Notes: generated by a model from the sequence alone, not told the origin. Counted from the stretch's first letter, positions 50,708-59,597 are shown. The stretch is 64,000 nucleotides of DNA from Neomicrococcus aestuarii (GCF_014201135.1 NZ_JACHDR010000001.1:930001-994000), one strand, 5' to 3'. Numbers and translations are program-made.

Positions 50708-51157
50708 CTACTTAGCTACATGAACTTTGTACAGTTTTGAGACACCAGGACGTTTGATGTCAATCGTGTACCCACCGCTTTTACTTCCTAGCCGAAGACT
50801 GATCCTAGTCCCATCTTTTTGGGTAATGCTCTGAGGGTAGACAGTGTCATTTACGGTGTAGGCCTTACTTGAAGTCAAGACGCAGTATGTGTTCCAGACA
50901 GAAGTGTCGTTCGGTGCCTGCCATACCTGAGTTTTAGCGCGATATGGATATTTTTTGTTCAGCCAAGTTTGAAGTCCGTTCCAGTTGGAAAAACCAAAGT
51001 GGTTGGGACTGCAGAACCTGCCACCAGCTGCAGGCGTTGCAACCTGGTTTGAAACAACAGCGGGCGCTGCAAGAGCCGCCGGGGCGGCATTTGCTGCTGT
51101 AGGAACTAATAGACCCACAGCCATCGCTGCAATCACCAAAAGTTTAGTTAGCTTCAT
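50708..51157 (-). CDS. Small secreted protein
   Basis: 149 residues from ATG 51157 (GAGAGG seven bases upstream; a TTG six bases earlier is less likely). The signal peptide is KLTKLLVIAAMAVGLLVPTA with a cleavage site ANA-AP. The mature protein is Ala/Pro-rich at first, then basic: FCSPNHFGFSNWNGLQTWLN, KKYPYRAKTQVWQAP and two Cys that could form one disulfide (FCSPN, TYCVLTS). No catalytic motif known to me. Secreted and paired with an acidic partner gene; a toxin or surface-active protein is possible. Confidence 0.65.
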   Translation of the reverse strand: MKLTKLLVIAAMAVGLLVPTAANAAPAALAAPAVVSNQVATPAAGGRFCSPNHFGFSNWNGLQTWLNKKYPYRAKTQVWQAPNDTSVWNTYCVLTSSKAYTVNDTVYPQSITQKDGTRISLRLGSKSGGYTIDIKRPGVSKLYKVHVAK

Positions 51158-51163
51158 TCTCAA

Positions 51164-51517
51164 GCCTCTCAGATAAGACGTGAAGTGCAGACCCCTCGAT
51201 AAAGTAAATAGTTTATAGAATTTTTACTCTGATCGAGGCTGACATCATTAAATATACCCACAAGAGATCTATCTAATCTAGAGGTGACAAAGATGTTTAG
51301 CTGGATTTTGAAAACATGACTTGTCTCATAGCACCATAAACAATTACAGCCAAGCACAGCGAAAAGAGTGCCTACACCGGAAATGGCGCTTGCACAGGCA
51401 GCACCTCAATGAGCGACACGCCCAAAGCAAAATCGAATTTTCTTCGCTTTCGATTCGGCGCTTGCCCTTATTTTCCGGGCAGTTGTGATAGGTGCAGGTC
51501 AGCGTGGGTTAAAAAGT
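51164..51517. other. Intergenic region upstream of the secreted-protein gene
   Basis: About 350 bases, AT-rich near 51200-51300, presumably carrying the promoter of the minus-strand pair. No other gene or repeat seen. Confidence 0.45.
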
Positions 51518-51547
51518 GATGCCCGAGACTGGCAGGTCTCGGGCATC
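51518..51547 (-). terminator. 12-bp hairpin left of IS element 2
   Basis: GATGCCCGAGAC (51518-51529), loop TGGCAG, and its perfect complement at 51536-51547. On the minus strand it is followed by ACTTTTT, the form of an intrinsic terminator for a leftward transcript. Confidence 0.75.
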
Positions 51548-51749
51548 GTTATCTTTGAGATAATTCAATTTAAGCGTAACCCGGGTCTGGCAGGATCGCG
51601 AGTTACACCCCCCAGCATGTCGAAGCTGAATCCGGGGGTCAAGGCCACCGGGTCGCCTCCGGGTGTAGAGAGAACAAAAGGTTTCCCGAAGTAGTTTGAA
51701 CCGGCCTGGGTTTGCGGGAGAGCATGATCTAACACGGAGAATAGGAATC

Positions 51750-52082
51750 ATGCCAGCACCACGCAAATACGACGCCGAGTCCCAGGCCCGAGCGGTCCGC
51801 CTCTACCAAGAACGCCTGGAGCAGGGAAACATCGCACAGACCCGGGCGCGCCAAGAGATCGGTGAGTTGCTGGGTATTAATCCCGGCACCTTGCGCAACT
51901 GGATCCGTCGAGAGCAAGGCGAGGGCCTCACCCCTGCGGCGTCAGCCAGTCAAGAGCCGGCCAACGAAGAAGTGGCGCGCTTGCGGCGCGAGAACGCTCA
52001 ACTGCGGCGGGCGAACGAGATCCTGAAGACCGCGTCAGCTTTTTTCGCGGCAGCGGAGCTCGACCGCAAACTCGGACAGTAA
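51750..52082 (+). CDS. IS3-family transposase OrfA (element 2)
   Basis: 110 residues: HTH region YDAESQARAVRLYQERLEQG ... LLGINPGTLRNWIRREQ, then a zipper-like VARLRRENAQLRRANEILKT. Start ATG 51750 begins the conserved part (PAPRKYDAESQ). Near its end a run of six T (52040-52045) is a candidate slippery site for -1 frameshifting into orfB. Confidence 0.88.
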   Translation: MPAPRKYDAESQARAVRLYQERLEQGNIAQTRARQEIGELLGINPGTLRNWIRREQGEGLTPAASASQEPANEEVARLRRENAQLRRANEILKTASAFFAAAELDRKLGQ

Positions 52083-53017
52083 TCGCCTACATTCGCGAGT
52101 ACCAGCACCGGTTCGGGGTCGAGCCGATCTGTGATGCCCTGCGCGAGCAGGGCATCACGATTGCCCCGTCCACTTTCTATGCCCATCAGGCCCGCGGATT
52201 CGGTCCCAGCGACCACGACCTGACCGACGCGTACCTGGCCAACAGCATCTACGACCTCTGGGCGGCTAACCGCCGTCTGTATGGGCGCAGGAAGCTGTGG
52301 AAAGCAGCGCTGCGTGCCGGTATCGAGGCAGGCCGGGATCAGGTCGAACGGCTGATGAAGCTGCTGGGCATCACCGGGATCCGGCGTGGGAAACGCACCA
52401 CGGTCACGACCCGCCAGGATCCGCAGGGCCTGCGGCATCCGGACCACGTCCAACGCCGATGGAACTGGCCCACGCGACCGGATCAATGGTGGGTGGCGGA
52501 CTTCACCTATGTGTGGACACCCCAGGGTTTTTGCTATGTCAGCTTTATTACCGATGTCTTCTCGCGTCGGATTCTCGGGTGGCCGGTGATGAGAACCAAG
52601 ACCAGCCTTTTGGTGCAATCGGCCTTGGAACAATCGTTATTCATCCGGCGTAGGACCAACAGCGAGTTCACCACGCAGGGGCTTTTGCATCACAGTGACG
52701 CCGGCAGCCAGTACACAGCTCTGGCATTCACCGAGCAACTGGCCGCGGCGGGCATCACCGGTTCGATCGGCACGATCGGTGATGCGCTGGATAACGCGTT
52801 GATGGAGTCCACGATCGGACTGTTCAAAGCCGAGGTGATTTGGCACGAACAAAAGCTCTGGGAGTCCTGGCAGCAGGTCGAGCAGGCTACCGCTGCGTGG
52901 GTGAGCTGGTTCAACACTCAGAGACTGCATTCGAGTATCGGGGACCTGCCGCCGGTGGAGTACGAAGCGTTGTATTACGATGAACCACGGGACAGCAGCG
53001 AGCCCGCTGCTGCGTAA
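52079..53017 (+). CDS. IS3-family transposase OrfB (element 2, DDE)
   Basis: The -1 frame encodes about 310 residues without its own good start, as expected for a frameshift product: IAYIREYQHRFGVEPICDAL, RRLYGRRKLWKAALRAG, WWVADFTYVWTPQGFCYVSF (first Asp), LLHHSDAGSQYTALAFTEQL (second Asp), MESTIGLFKAE (Glu) and VSWFNTQRLHSSIGDLPPVE. The DDE core is intact, so the element may still move. Confidence 0.9.
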   Translation, partial: VIAYIREYQHRFGVEPICDALREQGITIAPSTFYAHQARGFGPSDHDLTDAYLANSIYDLWAANRRLYGRRKLWKAALRAGIEAGRDQVERLMKLLGITGIRRGKRTTVTTRQDPQGLRHPDHVQRRWNWPTRPDQWWVADFTYVWTPQGFCYVSFITDVFSRRILGWPVMRTKTSLLVQSALEQSLFIRRRTNSEFTTQGLLHHSDAGSQYTALAFTEQLAAAGITGSIGTIGDALDNALMESTIGLFKAEVIWHEQKLWESWQQVEQATAAWVSWFNTQRLHSSIGDLPPVEYEALYYDEPRDSSEPAAA

Positions 53018-53047
53018 CACGGCTCTCTACGAAACCCAGGCCGGTTC

Positions 53048-53433
53048 ACGTTGAGGTTCAGATCAGAACTCACCTTCAAGGCGAGTGGGCAAATATGTAC
53101 GAGGCTGCCGCGGACTATTTCGGCCGTGACATTCGGTACGGCTGGATCCCTTTGGACGAAGATCGAGCTCAGATCGTTCGAAGCCTCCACGGGCTCTCGC
53201 AGCAGATCGGCTTTCTTGAAGAGGCAAGAATTGGCCAGAGTCCGTCCAGGCGCAAGACTGAGATATTACCCAAAGATTGGGCCACATTTGATGTTGATCG
53301 ATCTAAAGCGATAGAGAGTTTTGCGGCCGGTTTGGATCAGGAAATTGTCGCGATGCAGCGTGAGATATTTGATTTCTGCGCTACACTGAGAGACCTATTC
53401 ATCCAACGGCAGATCGCACGAGAGGAGGGGTAA
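53048..53433 (+). pseudogene. RelA/SpoT-domain (alarmone synthetase-like) gene beheaded by IS element 2
   Basis: Right after the IS end the frame reads VEVQIRTHLQGEWANMYEAA and ADYFGRDIRYG. These are the E-x-Q-I-R-T strand and following helix of the (p)ppGpp synthetase domain, as in small RelA/SpoT proteins, followed by a helical C-terminal region (AIESFAAGLDQEIVAMQREI). The GTP/ATP-binding first two thirds of the domain are missing. An internal ATG at 53095 exists but would give no enzyme. The TAA overlaps the ATG of the next gene (TAATG at 53431-53435), so the gene was translated together with a small partner. Confidence 0.75.
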
Positions 53434-53660
53434 TGTCTGGATTTCTCATCGAATACAACCGAAAAACCGGCCGTAGCAAGATTCGCGAGTTCAAAGGATC
53501 TGGCGGCCCTCGTCTTGCGCTCGTTCAAAGACTCAAGCTTGAAAAGGGCCGACACGATTCAAACATCGAATACGTCTCTTTGAATAGCGACTCGTTGGAA
53601 ACCATAAAGAAAACGCATTCCCGCTACTTCATGGTTATGGCCGAGGCACCAACGGCATAG
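53433..53660 (+). CDS. Small protein coupled to the RelA/SpoT gene
   Basis: 75 residues (SGFLIEYNRKTGRSKIREFK ... GRHDSNIEYVSLNSDSLETI, THSRYF). GAGGAGGGG precedes the ATG, which overlaps the stop of the RelA/SpoT remnant. It is basic with a likely alpha/beta fold and no known motif. In toxic alarmone-synthetase pairs the neutraliser gene is directly adjacent and overlapping, so this is a candidate antitoxin or regulator. With the synthetase broken, it would now have no target in this locus. Confidence 0.6.
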   Translation: MSGFLIEYNRKTGRSKIREFKGSGGPRLALVQRLKLEKGRHDSNIEYVSLNSDSLETIKKTHSRYFMVMAEAPTA

Positions 53661-53692
53661 TGAGGCTTCTGTCGGTTAGACAGTGGCCGTCA

Positions 53693-56600
53693 TTAGTTAC
53701 TCCGCCCAGCCCCACTCAGCCCGAAGAACCGGTCAAAGAAGTCCCCTAGACGGGACACCACGCTCTTCTTTTTCTCGCCGAGTCCGCCTTGTGGAGCGAA
53801 GCGCGAGACCGGCTTCATCACTTGAGTGATGGCAGTGCCGGTAGTCCGCAGTTCGCCGTCGCGGAAAGCTCGCTCCACGAAGGAGCGGGTCTCAGAGTCT
53901 TTGAGGTTCTCTTCCTCGATGATGCGCTGCAGTTCCTCTTCACGCTTGTCATCCACGAAGGATTCCCACACCACGTCAATCGGCCCGGCAACAGTCACCG
54001 AGTCAACGAAAGCTTCGATGAGGTCCTTCTTATTCCGCAGTGACGGGCTGCCGTCGATGGCGCGGGAAATCTCCGCTCGCACTTCCTTGTCCTCACCCTC
54101 ACCGTGTGCGGAACGGTACTTCTCCACGAGCAGCAGGATGTAGTCAACATTGATTTCGACTTGCTTGATGAGTTCGATCTCGAAGACCACGTCATCGTTG
54201 ATGGCTTCCTTCTCACCATCCTTCTGGCCACGGAAATCGCGGTAGAAGTCCAAGTACAGGCTGCGGTAGTCCTGCACTTGACGATCGCTCATGAGCTCTT
54301 TGCCCGTAAACTCGTCGAAGGCGGTCAGGATGTTGAGCACTCGCAGGATCTCACCGAAGAGCTTGATGAATTCCTTTTGCGCGGTTTCGCCGATGATCGG
54401 CGTTCCCAGCGGGTACAGGGTGAGCAGCTCTTGCGTCTTCGCTTGGTAGCTGTCGTAATACTCGGTGAAGGGTTTCATGAGTACGACGCCGCCTGCTTGC
54501 TCGTTGCCGTACCTTTCCAGAGCGTCGTTGGTGGCGTCCTCCAAATTCCTAAAGCACACGATGTTGCCGTAGGTCTTGACCGAGTTCAGGATGCGGTTGG
54601 TGCGCGAGAACGCCTGAATCAGGCCGTGCATGCGCAGGTTCTTGTCCACGAACAAGGTGTTGAGCGTAGTGGCATCGAACCCAGTGAGGAACATGTTGAC
54701 CACAATGACCATGTCCAGCTCACGGTTCTTCATGCGCTGGGATAAGTCTTTGTAGTAATTCTGGAAGCTGTCCGACGTGGTGTCGTAGCTGGTTCCGAAC
54801 ATCTTGTTGTAGTCGGAGATAGCGCCTTCTAAGAAGGTGCGGTCGTCCCCGCTCATTCCGGCTGTATCAAATTCTTCTTCGTCCAGGGTGCTGGCATCGT
54901 CGTCGTCATTGACTCCGTAAGAGTAGATCAACCCAATCTTGAGGCGCTCGTCCGGGCGCAAATCCTTTTGAGCGCGTTGGAAGTGAGCGTAGTACGCGCG
55001 AGCAGCGGGGATGGATGCGGTCGCGAAGATCGCGTTGAAGCCGCGCGAGCGCTTGCGCACACGGATGGCTTCGGCAGCATTGCGGATGCGGGTGGACTCG
55101 GGGACGTTCGCGATGATCGAGTGTTCGTAGCTGGAGGAACGCTTGGTTTTTTGGTCGAAGTGTTCCAGCGTGTAGTAGACGATCTCGGAGATACGTTGAG
55201 GCGCCAGCAGCGCGCTTTCGGTATCAATTGCGGAGACCTGTTTGTCCTCGATGTAGCCGGTTTTGATGGTGTTGATGTAGTCGATGCGGAACGGCAGCAC
55301 GTTCTTGTCCACAATCGCGTTGACGATCGTGTACGTGTGCAGCAAGTCGCCGAAGACCTGTTCCGTGGTGGAGAACTTGGGGTTCTTAGCCACCACGTTG
55401 CTGTCTGAGAAGATCGGCGTTCCAGTGAATCCAAACAGGTTGTAGTTCTTGAACGCCTTCGTAATGTCTCGGTGCATGTCACCGAACTGGGAGCGATGGC
55501 ACTCATCGAAAATGATCACCACATGCTCGTTGGTAATGGTGTGACCCTTGTTGGTCTTGATGAAGTTGGAGAGCTTCTGGATGGTGGTGATGATGATTTG
55601 CGCGCTCGGATCTTCGAGCTGACGCTTCAGCACGGCCGTCGATGTATTGGAGTTGGCCGAGCCTTTCTCGAAGCGGTCGTACTCGCGCATGGTCTGGTAA
55701 TCCAGATCCTTGCGGTCCACCACAAAGAGCACCTTTTTGACGCTTGGGATCTTCTTGGCGAGCTGCGCGGTCTTAAAGCTCGTGAGCGTTTTGCCCGAAC
55801 CCGTGGTGTGCCAAATGTAGCCGCCACCTTTGACCGTTCCCAGGTCCTTGTAGTTGATGGCGATTTCGATGCGTTTGAGGATCCGCTCCGTCGCCACAAT
55901 CTGGTACGGACGCATCACCATGAGCGATCGGTCCACCGTCAACACACAGTACTTAGTGAGGATGTTCAGCAGCGTGTGCTTGGCAAAGAACGTCTTGGTG
56001 AAGGACGTCAGATCCTGAATCGGCTTGTTCTTGGCGTCAGCCCACCAGGACGTGAACTCAAAGGAGTTCGATGACTTCTTGGTCTTAGCCTGGTTCTTTT
56101 CCTCTTTGAGGTGTTGATTCCGGGTGGTGTTGGAGTAGTACTTGGTGAGCGTTCCGTTGGAGATCACAAAAAGCTGCACGTACTCAAAGAGTCCGGACCC
56201 TGCCCAAAAGCTGTCCCGCTGGTAGCGGTTGATCTGGTTGAAAGCCTCGCGAATGTCCACGCCGCGACGCTTGAGCTCAATATGAACCATCGGCAGACCA
56301 TTGACCAAAATGGTCACGTCATACCGGTTGGCGTAGCGAGCTCCGCCTTCTCCCTGATCGAGTTCGTACTGGTTAATGACTTGCAGGAAGTTGTTGTGAA
56401 TATTGTTCTTGTCGATCAGCGAGATGTTCTTGGTGGAACCGTCTTCTCGCTGAAGGTTCAGCACGTGATCATCCTGAATGCGGACAGTCTTTTCCTGGAT
56501 ACCGTCATTCTTGCCGGCGATCTGGTTTCCGAAGAAGCTCTTCCATTCGGATTCCGTGAACTGCACTCGATTGAGCTTCTCAAGCTGCGTCCGCAAATTG

Positions 56601-56797
56601 TCGACGAGCTGCGATTCCGAGGTAATCGGCAAGTACTCGTACGCCTGAGACTGCAAAAGCTTGATGAGCTCACGCTCAAGAGCAGACTCCGACTGATAGG
56701 CAGTCTCCGCATGGTCTTCCGCAACAAACTCCGCAACCACTGTGCTTTCATCAGACACCGCAATAGGCGCAATGCTAGGAACCCGAATCTCACTCAT
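53693..56797 (-). CDS. hsdR: Type I restriction endonuclease, R subunit
   Basis: 1034 residues. The N-terminal PD-(D/E)xK nuclease part has RYDVTILVNGLPMVHIELKR (Asp ... Glu-x-Lys). The translocase follows: YIWHTTGSGKTLTSFKTAQL (Walker A), VVIIFDECHRSQFGDMHRDI (DECH box), GFTGTPIF, VVNMFLTGFDATTLNTLFVD and IQAFSRTNRILN. It cuts DNA far from the unmethylated target after ATP-driven translocation. It starts inside the stop of hsdS (ATGA). Complete. Confidence 0.95.
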   Translation of the reverse strand: MSEIRVPSIAPIAVSDESTVVAEFVAEDHAETAYQSESALERELIKLLQSQAYEYLPITSESQLVDNLRTQLEKLNRVQFTESEWKSFFGNQIAGKNDGIQEKTVRIQDDHVLNLQREDGSTKNISLIDKNNIHNNFLQVINQYELDQGEGGARYANRYDVTILVNGLPMVHIELKRRGVDIREAFNQINRYQRDSFWAGSGLFEYVQLFVISNGTLTKYYSNTTRNQHLKEEKNQAKTKKSSNSFEFTSWWADAKNKPIQDLTSFTKTFFAKHTLLNILTKYCVLTVDRSLMVMRPYQIVATERILKRIEIAINYKDLGTVKGGGYIWHTTGSGKTLTSFKTAQLAKKIPSVKKVLFVVDRKDLDYQTMREYDRFEKGSANSNTSTAVLKRQLEDPSAQIIITTIQKLSNFIKTNKGHTITNEHVVIIFDECHRSQFGDMHRDITKAFKNYNLFGFTGTPIFSDSNVVAKNPKFSTTEQVFGDLLHTYTIVNAIVDKNVLPFRIDYINTIKTGYIEDKQVSAIDTESALLAPQRISEIVYYTLEHFDQKTKRSSSYEHSIIANVPESTRIRNAAEAIRVRKRSRGFNAIFATASIPAARAYYAHFQRAQKDLRPDERLKIGLIYSYGVNDDDDASTLDEEEFDTAGMSGDDRTFLEGAISDYNKMFGTSYDTTSDSFQNYYKDLSQRMKNRELDMVIVVNMFLTGFDATTLNTLFVDKNLRMHGLIQAFSRTNRILNSVKTYGNIVCFRNLEDATNDALERYGNEQAGGVVLMKPFTEYYDSYQAKTQELLTLYPLGTPIIGETAQKEFIKLFGEILRVLNILTAFDEFTGKELMSDRQVQDYRSLYLDFYRDFRGQKDGEKEAINDDVVFEIELIKQVEINVDYILLLVEKYRSAHGEGEDKEVRAEISRAIDGSPSLRNKKDLIEAFVDSVTVAGPIDVVWESFVDDKREEELQRIIEEENLKDSETRSFVERAFRDGELRTTGTAITQVMKPVSRFAPQGGLGEKKKSVVSRLGDFFDRFFGLSGAGRSN

Positions 56798-57981
56798 GCC
56801 GCTAGTTCCTTGAAGGTCAGAAGCTTGTCACGGTAGTACTCGTACTGTTTTCGACGGGCTGCTAGCTCAGCGGGTAATCCAGACGTCAGATCACTGACGA
56901 GCATTTCAAAATTCTCGAGCAAATCAATAATGCGCTTTTGTTCGTTCAAGTCTGGGACTGGGATCCTAAAACTCATTAGTTTTTTGGTTTCCAGAGATGC
57001 AACAGAGCCACCCTCACGACGAGCGAATCTCAGTAGCGTCGGTCTCATCGTCCGAAGAATGTGAAACAAATACTCCGGTTCAATTCCCGCGTGGCTCCTT
57101 ACCGCTTTTACATCCTGATTTAGCGTCGCTTCTTGGGGGACAAAAGCGATCGGAAGTGTGTGGTCTAAGATACTGGACCGCGTCACTATAGCTACAGATC
57201 CCTCAGGAATTAGCTTGGTAGCCGAAGCAGCAATCGCCCGCTCCGTAATGTGATCTTCTGTCGAATGAACGACAGGTTGTCCCATGTCCTTCGGCGAGAT
57301 CCACGGAATCGTTCCGTTCGACCAGAAGTCAGACACCGACTTAGAAGGTGTCCCTCCGCCGAACCAAGTACCGGTATCACCCAAAGGAACCAGAGGAACT
57401 TTGCTGCTTTCCAAAGTCTTCACCACCAGACGGTGAATGTGAGACTGCTGGGCACGTCGAGCCTCCAGCTCCGCCTCCAGCTCCGCCTCCAGCTGAGTGA
57501 ACTGGTCCAATATTCTCACGATTTCCTGCTGCACCTCGAGAGGTGGGAGCGGAACTTGAATCGAATTTAGGTTCTTCTGATTGAGTTTCGGCTGAGTTCC
57601 ACCGGTTACAAGAGATCGAATTTCAATAGTTTGAAGGACGAAGAAAAGAAACCGGAGGTCCAAGTTGTCCGTTGACGATTGCAGCACATGCGCATGATTG
57701 TTTACCCAGATCTTCCCTTCCGCCCAGTTCAATACAGGCTTCCCGTCTGGCGTCTGTACGCTTCCGTCTTCACCAACCAGCAGGAAAATGCCATCGAACA
57801 AGTAATCGTCTACCCAGTCTTGAATCCCGTTTGCACCGTAGTATGGATAAGCGCCGATTTTCCGGTCGCTCTTCGTCACTGGACGACGCTTGCTGTCGAA
57901 GTTGGTCGTCACATTTCCAAGCGAAACTCGTTGAACACCGTCCGGGCAAAGCGACTCAATCAGTTCATGGATCCGGCTCAC
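56794..57981 (-). CDS. hsdS: Type I restriction-modification specificity subunit S
   Basis: 395 residues with two target-recognition domains and two conserved helices. The first TRD ends in LNQKNLNSIQVPLPPLEVQQ, leading into the central helix LDQFTQLEAELEAELEARRA, a coiled coil with an exact repeat (LEAE units). The second TRD begins VPLVPLGDTGTWFGGGTPSK and ends with RIPVPDLNEQKRIIDLLENF before the C-terminal helix. HsdS decides the bipartite DNA target. Overlaps hsdM by ATGA. The repeated linker suggests variable spacer length between the half-sites. Confidence 0.92.
   Translation of the reverse strand: MSRIHELIESLCPDGVQRVSLGNVTTNFDSKRRPVTKSDRKIGAYPYYGANGIQDWVDDYLFDGIFLLVGEDGSVQTPDGKPVLNWAEGKIWVNNHAHVLQSSTDNLDLRFLFFVLQTIEIRSLVTGGTQPKLNQKNLNSIQVPLPPLEVQQEIVRILDQFTQLEAELEAELEARRAQQSHIHRLVVKTLESSKVPLVPLGDTGTWFGGGTPSKSVSDFWSNGTIPWISPKDMGQPVVHSTEDHITERAIAASATKLIPEGSVAIVTRSSILDHTLPIAFVPQEATLNQDVKAVRSHAGIEPEYLFHILRTMRPTLLRFARREGGSVASLETKKLMSFRIPVPDLNEQKRIIDLLENFEMLVSDLTSGLPAELAARRKQYEYYRDKLLTFKELAA
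57461..57494. repeat. 12-bp tandem repeats in the hsdS central linker
   Basis: GCCTCCAGCTCC at 57461-57472 and 57473-57484, and a partial third copy from 57485 to 57494. They encode the repeated Leu-Glu-Ala-Glu of the central helix. Gain or loss of one unit would add or remove four residues in frame. Confidence 0.85.
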
Positions 57982-59543
57982 TTGGCGCCCTCCAGATTAG
58001 CGACGATGGCGTCGATGGAGACGCGGAGTTCTTGCTGGCGAGCGACGATACGAGCGATTTCGGCGTTGAGCGCGGTGATGTCGACTTCTTCGCGCTCATC
58101 CTTCTTTTCCACGTAGGAGGACACAGCGATGTTGTAGTCGTTGGCTTCAATGTCCTCGTTGGAGACAAGCTTCGCAACATGCTCTACATCGGTTCGCGAG
58201 GCGAGCGTATCGACGATGTGGTCCTGATTGTCCGGGAGCAGCTTGTTCTTGTTGCCCACACGCTTGAATTCGGCCGAAGCGTCCAAGAACAGCACAGAGT
58301 TATCCTTCTTGGACTTCTTCAACACGATGATGCAGGTGCCGATAGTTGTTCCGAAGAACAGATCGGCAGGTAACTGGATGACGGCATCGACGTAGTTGTT
58401 GTCAATCAAGTACTTGCGGATCTTGCGTTCGGCCCCACCTCGGTAGAGCACACCGGGGAACTCGACGATCGCAGCAGTTCCGTCGACAGAGAGCCAGCTC
58501 AGAATGTGCATGGTGAACGCGAGGTCCGCCTTGGACTTCGGTGCCAGAACACCCGCCGGTGAGAAGCGTGGATCGTTGATGAGCACCGGGTTGGCGTCGC
58601 CGTCCCATTTGATGGAATACGGCGGATTGGAGACGATCGCCTCAAAGGGTTCGTCGTCCCAGTGGAATGGATCTAGCAACGTATCGCCGTGGGCGATGCT
58701 GAACTTCTCGAACCCCACGTCATGCAAGAACATGTTGATGCGAGCCAGGTTGTAGGTGGTCAGGTTGATCTCTTGACCGAAGAAACCACCCACGTTCTCT
58801 GGGCCCAGGACCTTGGCGAACTTCAGCAACAGAGAACCAGAACCGGCGGCAGGATCGTAGACCTTATTGACGCTGGTCTTGCCATGCACAGTGATGCGCG
58901 CGAGAACTTCGGACACTTCTTGAGGCGTGTAGTACTCACCTCCAGACTTGCCGGCTTGGGATGCATACATTTGCATGAGGTACTCATAGGCATCACCGAA
59001 GAGGTCAATAGAGTTGTCGCCAAACTTGCCCAGCGGCAGATCCCCGATAGCGTCCAAGAGCTTCACGAGCTTCTCGTTGCGCTTGGCCACGGTGTTGCCG
59101 AGCTTCGAGCTGTTGACGTCGAGGTCGTCGAACAAGCCCTTGATATCGGCTTCACTGTCCGTGCCGATGGCAGAGCCTTCAATGTTCCTGAAGACGCGCT
59201 CGAGGGTCTCGTTCAGGTTTTCATCCTGAGCAGCTGCCCTCCTCACATTCTGGAACAGCTCCGACGGAAGAATGTAGAAACCCTTATCCTCCACCACCTG
59301 CTCGCGCGCGAATTCCGCATTGTCATCTGACAGAAGGGTGTAATCGAAAGCCGAATCTCCGGCGTCGTGCTCTCCCTTATTGATGTAAGCCGTGAGATTC
59401 TCCGAAATAAATCGGTAGAACAAAATCCCCAAAACGTAGGTCTTGAAGTCCCACCCATCCACGGAACCGCGAAGGTCATTGGCGATGCGCCAAATGGTCT
59501 TATGAACTTCAGCGCGCTGCGCTTCAGAGGTATTAGGGGTCAC
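57978..59543 (-). CDS. hsdM: Type I restriction-modification methyltransferase subunit M
   Basis: 521 residues starting with GTG. The N-terminal helical domain (KTIWRIANDLRGSVDGWDFK and YVLGILFYRFIS) is followed by the adenine-N6 methylase core: VYDPAAGSGSLLLKFAKVLG (SAM loop) and FEAIVSNPPYSIKWDGDANP (NPPY catalytic motif). It methylates adenine in the HsdS-defined target and forms the M2S core. First gene of hsdM-hsdS-hsdR. Complete. Confidence 0.96.
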   Translation of the reverse strand: MTPNTSEAQRAEVHKTIWRIANDLRGSVDGWDFKTYVLGILFYRFISENLTAYINKGEHDAGDSAFDYTLLSDDNAEFAREQVVEDKGFYILPSELFQNVRRAAAQDENLNETLERVFRNIEGSAIGTDSEADIKGLFDDLDVNSSKLGNTVAKRNEKLVKLLDAIGDLPLGKFGDNSIDLFGDAYEYLMQMYASQAGKSGGEYYTPQEVSEVLARITVHGKTSVNKVYDPAAGSGSLLLKFAKVLGPENVGGFFGQEINLTTYNLARINMFLHDVGFEKFSIAHGDTLLDPFHWDDEPFEAIVSNPPYSIKWDGDANPVLINDPRFSPAGVLAPKSKADLAFTMHILSWLSVDGTAAIVEFPGVLYRGGAERKIRKYLIDNNYVDAVIQLPADLFFGTTIGTCIIVLKKSKKDNSVLFLDASAEFKRVGNKNKLLPDNQDHIVDTLASRTDVEHVAKLVSNEDIEANDYNIAVSSYVEKKDEREEVDITALNAEIARIVARQQELRVSIDAIVANLEGAK

Positions 59544-59583
59544 GACGTTGTCTCCAAAAAGTATGGTGAAGTCTTTGACGTAA

Positions 59584-59597
59584 CTCTATATATAGAG
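59584..59597. promoter_or_regulatory. Perfect 14-bp palindrome in the hsdM promoter region
   Basis: CTCTATATATAGAG is a perfect palindrome 41 bases upstream of the hsdM start. Its TATATA could serve as a -10 element, so a dimer binding here would block transcription. A promoter role is inferred. Confidence 0.5.

Larger units (their letters stand above)
51697..53046 (+). mobile_element. IS3-family insertion sequence 2
   Basis: 1350 bp. The left end is TGAACCGGCCTGGGTTTGCG (51697) and the right end, read inward on the minus strand, is TGAACCGGCCTGGGTTTCGT (ending 53046). The ends resemble those of element 1 (TGAACCGTCCCGGG) but the genes differ. The right end interrupts a RelA/SpoT-domain gene. 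No target duplication is visible and the left flank does not continue that gene, so a deletion has probably occurred. Confidence 0.88.

Noticed and set aside
51485-51694. Missing 5' part of the RelA/SpoT gene left of IS element 2
   Set aside because: Translated in all frames, the left flank shows no synthetase motif, so it is not the other half of the interrupted gene.
48502-53056. Target-site duplications of the two IS3 elements
   Set aside because: The bases flanking each element do not match over 3 or more positions at the expected place, so none is claimed.
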